Shown: positions 58,064 through 64,000 of the stretch, in pieces
How positions within the stretch are numbered: the first letter of the stretch is position 1
Layout: each line of letters starts with the position of its first letter
Translations under genes and position numbers: made by a program
NCBI GenBank assembly: GCA_003049465.1
Contig: PYSS01000019.1
Location: forward strand, 124,001-188,000
Reading direction: 5' to 3'
Source: Magnaporthiopsis rhizophila
Lineage: Eukaryota; Ascomycota; Sordariomycetes; Magnaporthales; Magnaporthaceae
DNA length: 64,000 nt
Notes under the pieces: model-generated
The model's input: only the letters and a program-made list of their open reading frames with translations
Told to the model about the DNA's origin: nothing
Databases searched by the model: none

Positions 58064-58336
58064 AAAAAAAGGCCGCCCACCCCCTAGAGAGGCGCTACGG
58101 CCCTGATCGGCTGATTCGTCCCGGAAGCGCACAGGACTGGTGCCGTGCCCTTAGGCGCTGTCCCTAGCCGGGGGTGTCATTTGCTTTTATGGGTCAGTGG
58201 CCGTATGCAAATAACCATGAGCCCTTGCTTGCCGTCTTCAGAAGCCTAAGTACTAGCGCGCCTCGGTGACTCCTTCCCCGGCGTCGGCACCCAACCCTAG
58301 CCGCCCGAGCGAGGCAGGCCCAGACCACGCACGCCC
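55592..58336. other. Gene-free interval with a long poly(A) run
   Basis: No supportable gene. A 106-codon minus-strand frame (56004-56324) has a weakly protein-like C-terminal half but nothing recognisable. The poly(A) run at 57955-58061 is listed separately. Confidence 0.4.
57955..58061. repeat. Poly(A) tract of about 107 nt with one undetermined base
   Basis: This is an uninterrupted run of A apart from an N at 58012, followed by GG, seven A's and GG. Its true length is doubtful because assemblers compress or join at such runs. It could be the tail of a retroposed sequence or simply an unstable microsatellite. Confidence 0.9.
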
Positions 58337-61134
58337 ATGGAGGAGACGGGCGGTCTCGGGCACGACGCCGGCTCGGCCTCCCCGCCCCCAGTCCCCTTTC
58401 CCGACGACCAAGACGACCGCCAAAGCCCACCTCCAAAGCTCGCCAAAAAGCGGATACGCAAACCTAGGGGCCGGGGGCTGAGGACGAAGACGGGGTGGTA
58501 AGTCCTAACTAGTCCCCGCACCTCCAGTCCAAAATCCCTCCCGTGGGGTCCCTTGAGTTGCAGCGCAAGCGCGGCGCGGCGCCCAGCATGCACTACCAGC
58601 TTCGGTGGCTCGTTCGGCTAATGGGATAACCTGGTGCCTCGCTGTATAGTCTCACGTGCCGAAAACGACACAAGAAATGCGACGAGCAGTGTAAGTGACA
58701 CACGCGGCTGACTGACTGACTGGCCACCCCCATCCCACCACTCTCTGTTACACCCACACCTCTTGCTTTCGTCTGCCTGCGGCTAATGTACCATATCATG
58801 TGCTCTGTTTGTGCAAACTCGCGGTGTAGTCCCGGTGTGCAGCCATTGCGTAACGTCGAACCGCGACTGCGTGTGGCCGGAACCCAACGCCCCCGAAATA
58901 CCGTCAGGGAACTCGTCTGTGACCCAGTCACCGCCGGGCTCGGCCGAGTTGCGCTCGCAACCGGCCGGGCTCCCGCCCACCAGCCACTCAGCCATACTTG
59001 CCGTGGTTCAGTCGCACCAGCAACGGCAGCAGCAGCAGCAGCAGCAGCAAGAGCTGCAGCAGCACCAACGCCAGTTCGACCAGCCATCCCTGGCGTCCAC
59101 AACAAGCAACTCTCCACAACAGTCCTCCCCGGCGGCCGCGCTCTCTCCAGACGCTGGTGCAGTCGAGGTCAAAGCCGAGGCGCGGACCGCTCGTCCCATG
59201 TACCCGCCCTCAGGGCCGGTTGCCCCGACTCTGGACTATCATTTTCCCAATGGACCGAGTCCTGATTCCCACAACATTGTAGACCCGGCACTGGCCGCTC
59301 TCTTTCCGGGCACTCGACCGAAACCACCCATCACCGACCTTGTGCCTGCCTCCAGTTATGGCCATACGCCGGCATCACCCGAAACCATGTCGTCAGTAGA
59401 AGGGATCAGCGTAGGGGCTGCCGGCTCTAAGTGGCTCGACCTTCTCGCTGGTGACGCAGCGGCACAGGCAGCCGGCGGCTTCAGCCTTGGCGCGTGCAAA
59501 CCGATCCAGATGGGCCCCCGAAACCAAGCATCCGGCGCGTCCGCTTCTGGCTCCGGAAGCGGAATAAGCAGGGGTGACGGCCTCAGGATATCCAACAGCC
59601 GCACGGGCGTCATGGGGAGGCTCGACTGGAGTATCCCGGAAAGGTACCCTTGGCAGGAGGATACTGATATCGAGCTCGAGCCAGTTGAAGCCTTGCTGTT
59701 TCGGGCTTTCGCAGAGAGATCTGCGCTCTGGGTAAGTCCTCTCGCGTATGGATGGTGTCAAAGCATACTGCGTGCATATGTGGCATGATTCGGCTTGTTA
59801 AGCCTGCGGAGCTAACCTCCCGACACAAACATTCTCCGCACAAATGAACGTGTAGATGGATTTGTTTGACCCATACAAACACTTCTCCACGTACTCGATA
59901 CGGCTTGCTATGCGGAACTATGGCTTGATGAAGGCCATCCTCGCACTGCAGGCGCGGCACGCATCTATGGCCTCTGCGCTCAAGACACAGCCGGAACCAG
60001 GCAGCGTGCCTGTGCCGGAGGTAGACGCGACTGCTGCTGTGGAGTATTACCACGAGGCCTTGTGTTACGTGGCGAGAGCGCTGCAGTACCAGTCGTACGC
60101 GCGCAGCGAGGAGATACTATGCACGGCAATGGTGATCAGCACCTACGAGATGCTGGATGCGCACATGGGCCACCCCATCGGGCGTTTGTCGCCGGGGCAG
60201 CGCCGCTCGGTGCTTTCCAACTGGCAGCGGCATCTCAAGGGCCTCTTCTGGATCCAGAGGTCCCAGGACGTGAACGGGGCCTCGGGAGGCCTTAGGCAGG
60301 CCGTCTGGTGGTCGTGGCTGCGGCAGGATCTCTGGGCCGCCTTCCGCGAGCATCGGCGGTGTCTTAGTTTCTGGAGGCCCGTGGTCGACTACTCGGAGCT
60401 CACGCAGTGCGAGCTCGCCGACCGCGCCGTCTATCTTCTCAGCCAGGCGGTCAACTACTGCGCCGACGACCCCGACATTGGGGCGTGGGTCGACGCGGGG
60501 GCAACGAGCAAGCTGGCCGACGAGAGCGACGAGGCGGTGCGCCGTCGCTGCGAGAGGGGCGCCGAGCTGATGGATATGCTCGAGCGGTGGAGATCCTTCA
60601 TTGGCGACGGGTTCCAGCCGCTGCCAGTGGCCGCGAGACCCCCTTGGGAAGTGGGTGGCGGCGGGGCGGCGGCCCGAGTGTGGAAGCCAATTTGGGTGCA
60701 CCCGCCGGCGTTCGGGGTTGCTCTCCAAGCATACCACTTCGCCCGGATTCTAGTGTGCCTACACTGGCCTGCTGTTGGTGGCAGCCGGTGCAATGATACC
60801 AAGACGCAGGCATGTTCCCCAAGTTTGACGCTTCATGACAAGGTTCTGCGTATAGTTGCTAACAAGTGGCTGCAAATTCTTGTAGGAAATACTGGCTGAG
60901 GCTGTGGCGGCCATCTGCGGGATCGCCATGGAGCTGACAGACCAGGGCTGCCAGATCATGTCTGCGCGGTGCCTCTTTGGCGCAGGCCTCTGTGCACAAG
61001 GCGCGGCTCAACAGGAGGGCATCATGGAGCTGATGAAGGCGTGCGAAGCCAGGTCAGGCTGGCCCCTGGAGGCCATGAGGGACGACTTGCGGGCCGAGTG
61101 GAGGAAAAGGGACACGGAGATGCATGATGTGTGA
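58337..61134 (+). CDS. Zn2Cys6 transcription factor with fungal-specific regulatory domain
   Basis: Five exons (58337-58497, 58650-58690, 58830-59731, 59856-60842, 60886-61134) sum to 2340 nt and 779 residues. The zinc cluster is assembled from three exons: RTKTG joined to CLTCRKRHKKCDEQ, then FPVCSHCVTSNRDCVWPEP, giving canonical C54-x2-C-x6-C-x6-C-x2-C-x6-C81. A basic stretch precedes it (KLAKKRIRKPRGRG). A polyglutamine run follows (about 140), then disordered Ser/Pro-rich sequence. From SALWMDLFDPYKHFSTYSIR to the end is a helical regulatory domain of the second fungal-factor class (ALQYQSYARSEEILCTAMVI; LKGLFWIQRSQDVNG; EAVAAICGIAMELTDQGCQIM). The last intron as modelled is 43 nt, near the lower limit. 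It is convergent with an MFS transporter, 755 bp apart. Confidence 0.88.
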
Positions 61135-61889
61135 TGGATGGCTGGCTGTGGGCTGCATTTTTGCTCCAAGCCAAGCCAACTGGGCGGGTTATACCCTCGA
61201 TCAAGAGTAACGGAAAAGATGAGAAACGAAGACAAGGGATACGAGGAAATGAAAACAAAAGACCCGAGGGGTCAGTAGAATTCAAAAAGATGAAAAGTGA
61301 GAGCGAGAGAGACAGAGAGAAAAAGGAAGGAAGGAAGAGGGAAAACGAAGCAAAACACTCTGCTCCCTACTCATGTAGGTAGGCTAGCTACCATGTAGCG
61401 ACGAGCAGTTTAAAACACTGCCGAGTGCCAGGCCAACTCCACCAGCTCTCCAAGCGCTACCATAGCCCTCAAAGCTTACTTACCATGGGTAGCACTGCCT
61501 GATGGGGCCTAGCTGGATCGAGTCGGTCCCACGGCCCCGGCCTGGTGAAAAAGACTAATGGAACCCACCCATCAAAGCGCGCATATCCACCTCGCAAGCT
61601 GCGGCACATGCACATGCTGCGATGCGATGCGATGCGATGCGATGCGATGCCCCCCTCCACGGGCCTCGTGTCGCGGTCACCCTTTATGGTATGGATGGCG
61701 CCGCTGACGGGAGCACGCCCAACTTTTACGTTATTGGGATCGGAATACTTGCCGCCCGATATTGGCGTTACGTTTCTCTTGCTCGGGGTCAACCGTCAGG
61801 CTTTTCTCCTGGTCGACTACCCGACATCTAGGTACCTAGCTAGGTATCTATCGAGGCAGCCCAATCACCAGGGAAAACCCTTGACGCCC
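61135..61889. other. Convergent 3' region with a pentanucleotide repeat
   Basis: Purine-rich sequence (61200-61360) and a perfect (GATGC)6 repeat at 61621-61650. TAGGTACCTAGC-type palindromic stretches occur near 61830. No gene. Confidence 0.5.
61621..61650. repeat. Pentanucleotide microsatellite (GATGC)6
   Basis: Six exact tandem copies, preceded by a partial TGC. Not within a called gene. Confidence 0.9.
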
Positions 61890-63657
61890 TCATCGCTCCC
61901 CTATTACCTCACGGCCCCTGACCTCTCTTTTTTGTCTTTTTTTCCTTAGTAGGGCCTCCAAGCTCGCATACGCCCCAAGTCCGACAAAACACAAGCCGGC
62001 GATGACGCCGAACCCCATCAGGTAGCCGGGCGCGTCCTGGGCCGGGAAGAGGTAGGCGCCGTAGATCTGGGCCAGGTTCCCCATGGCGTTGACCAGCGCG
62101 AGGCCCACGGCGCGGGGGCCGATCCCGTCACCATTGTCTCTGCTGGGGAAGGCGGCTAGGAAGGTGATGGAGGCGATGGACAGCGCGAGCGCATTGGCGG
62201 CCCAGAGCGCCGACGCCATGACGACCAGCATCGCGTAGCGCGCGGCAAAGCCCGAGCCGGAGCCGGGAGAGACGCGCGCGACCACGACCACGGCCAGGGC
62301 GCACGCCGCGGCCAGCGCCATGCAGGACGCGGCGAGGAGCGGTCTGCGGCGCGGCAGACGGCGGTCGGCGACCCAGCCGACGCAGACGGTGGCGACGAAG
62401 GCCGAGGCGTAGATGGGCACCACCATGTACTGGGCCGTCTGGACCGAGGTGTAGCCCAGGCCCTGGACGAGGGTCGGGTAAAAGTACGAGAGCGTCGAGG
62501 AGCCGACGATGGCCATGTAGCCCAGCACCAGCAGCCACGTGCGCCAGTCCTTGAGGACCATCTTGAGGGCGCGGACGTGGGACGGCTTTGGTTTTGGTCT
62601 GGTCGTTCCGGCCGCGGAAGGGCTGTTGTTGCCAGTCAACGGTGCCGTCGTCGTCGCAGCAGCCGGGACCGACACCTCCTCCAGTCGCTTCACAGCCAAG
62701 GCTCGCTCCCTCACGTCCAGCCGCTTGCTGTTCCCCGGGAAATCCAGCAGTATAAACCGACCAGCGCCCGAGACGCACACGGTGGCGACACCTTCTATGA
62801 TGAACAGCCACCGCCACCCCCGGATCCCCGCCAGGCCGTCGAGCCCCGTGACTATGCCGCCAGCGAGCAGGCCGCCGAACGCGCCCGACAGGATGGCGGC
62901 TGAGATGAAGACGGCGAAGCGCACCGACTGCTCCTCGGGCCTGTACCAGCTGTTGAACAAAAGCAGCACGCCCGGCGAGAAGCCCGCCTCCAGCACGCCG
63001 ACGGCGGCCCGGAGCCCCGCGACGGCGCCGTACGTCGGCGCGAACCCCATCGCCGTCGTCAGGACGCCCCAGAGGCACATGATGGCCGGCAGGAAGACCG
63101 AGGGCCGCGTCCGGGACAGCACCATGTTGGACGGCACCTCGAAGACGACATATCCGACGAAGAAGACCACGAGCGCGGTCGAGTACATGCCCGAGTCCAT
63201 GCTTAGGTCTTGGGTCATGCCGGCGATCTTGGCGTTGCCGATGCTGCAGGTACGGGTCAGCTTTTCCATCCCAAGCGGAATTGCTCTTGGAAGATGCGTT
63301 CTTTGCTCACTTGGTGCGGTCCATGTAGCTGCACAGGTACATGATCCTAGTGTGTGGCTTTTGTTAGTGCCACACTCTCCGTTTTTCTTCTTCTCTTCCT
63401 TCTTCCTCTCCTCCCCATGGCGTGGCATACCATATTGTCGGCAAGAGATAGCAGTCTATCTTCCTGACCAACGCCTTCTCCTCCTCGCTTCCCGCGACGC
63501 ATTCTGCGTTCCGTGTCGGTCTAGCACCCGGTCTGGCGTCTTCCTCGTCGTCATCACCAAGACTTCTTGGCGGCGTCTGGTCGGAGTCGGCGTTTTGGAG
63601 GTTCGGAGGTGCGGCTGGCGTTGGATTTTCTGGGTCACCGGCTTTGCGGTCGATCAT
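61890..63657 (-). CDS. MFS transporter, anion:cation symporter (Dal5/Tna1-like) family
   Basis: Three exons on the minus strand (63657-63431, 63346-63311, 63243-61890) give 538 residues. The start is MIDRKAGDPENP; upstream frame has no ATG. After a ~60-residue acidic cytosolic head, KALVRKIDCYLLPTIW leads into the first helix; the 36-nt second exon supplies IMYLCSYMDRT, joined to NIGNAKIAGM, matching the DRTNIGNAK signature of this family. Later come FEVPSNMVLSRTRPSVFLP (motif between helices 2 and 3), GVLEAGFSPGVLLLFNSWY and RGWRWLFIIEG. Twelve helices fit the length, with a long central loop rich in Thr/Ala/Pro. Family members carry nicotinate, pantothenate, allantoate, biotin or similar organic anions; the substrate here cannot be read. 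Its position convergent with a zinc-cluster gene suggests, but does not show, co-regulation. Confidence 0.92.
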
Positions 63658-64000
63658 GGCCGAGCCAGCAACACGCCACACGGGCGGTATCGAGACCAGG
63701 TAGTGACCGGAGGCGAGAAGAGGATGGTGATAGATTAAGCCTTCTGGTGTTGTCGATGCCTAGATTCTTGTTCCTCACCAGATAGCACGGACACTATCGA
63801 TTCGGCTTGCCTCGAAAATACATGATATGCACCAAAGTCTTGGCGCGGACGGCGAGGCTGGGCCGCACACTTTCTTCGACGGAGAAAAAAAGTTGAAGTC
63901 GGATCGGATCGGAGGACTTGCCTGCCGGCTGGGTGGGGGACAAGCAGCACGGCCCTCGGATCTGACTCGCGGCGGGCATCGGCCCTCTTTGCATCACGAC
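63658..64000. other. Promoter of the MFS gene, window edge
   Basis: Upstream flank of the transporter. No coding sequence recognised before the window ends. Confidence 0.4.

Noticed and set aside
1..64000. RIP-affected transposon islands, CRISPR arrays, rRNA or tRNA genes
   Set aside because: No long AT-rich blocks, transposase or reverse transcriptase motifs, regular spacers or RNA-gene signatures were seen by eye; a computed RIP index and tRNA scan would be decisive.

Overview
This is filamentous-fungal nuclear DNA, most likely a Sordariomycete (Pezizomycotina). The evidence is short introns of about 45-150 nt with CTAAC/CTGAC-type branch points near the acceptor, GC-rich coding sequence, two Zn2Cys6 regulators, and house-keeping proteins that resemble filamentous-ascomycete versions. 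The class is inferred from the proteins, not from a database match.

Left part (0-28 kb) is gene-dense. In order it holds: a decayed membrane-protein gene (777-1914, -); COQ6 ubiquinone monooxygenase (2549-4196, +); a Cys-rich conserved protein (5606-7441, +); the 49 kDa complex I subunit (8224-9893, -) divergent from RNA polymerase I/III subunit AC40 (10561-11760, +); UBA3, the NEDD8 E1 catalytic subunit (12129-13727, -), divergent from TEL2 (14347-17554, +); COX17 (17922-18324, +); a small coiled-coil protein (18701-19354, -) divergent from PXR1 (19798-21019, +); an F-box-like gene broken by one in-frame stop (21363-22835, +); and an eight-exon CorA-like membrane protein (23333-27843, +). 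Three functions here serve respiration (COQ6, 49 kDa, COX17) and two serve ribosome production (AC40, PXR1), but I see no sign of an operon-like system.

Right part (28-64 kb) is gene-poor, with larger genes. It holds a Ser-rich protein with five RRxS phosphorylation motifs (33722-34633, +), a 1201-aa Zn2Cys6 factor (36615-40220, -), BEM3-type PX-PH-RhoGAP (41627-47304, -), a proline-rich protein whose start codon seems to be split by an intron (54863-55591, +), a second Zn2Cys6 factor (58337-61134, +), and a convergent ACS-family MFS transporter (61890-63657, -). Two long gaps (27844-33721 and 47305-54862) show no supportable gene. A diverged direct repeat with a hairpin lies at 35.9-36.4 kb. 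A poly(A) run of about 107 nt containing one undetermined base lies at 57955-58061.

Exon structures were worked out by hand from splice signals and protein continuity, and each gene model sums to a whole number of codons. I found no tRNA, rRNA, CRISPR array or intact transposon. Nothing in the window clearly amounts to a new biological system. The most unusual observations are a 6-nt microexon in UBA3, a split start codon, a clustered set of RRxS sites, an N-myristoylation-like N-terminus on COX17, two broken genes and the hairpin repeat pair.
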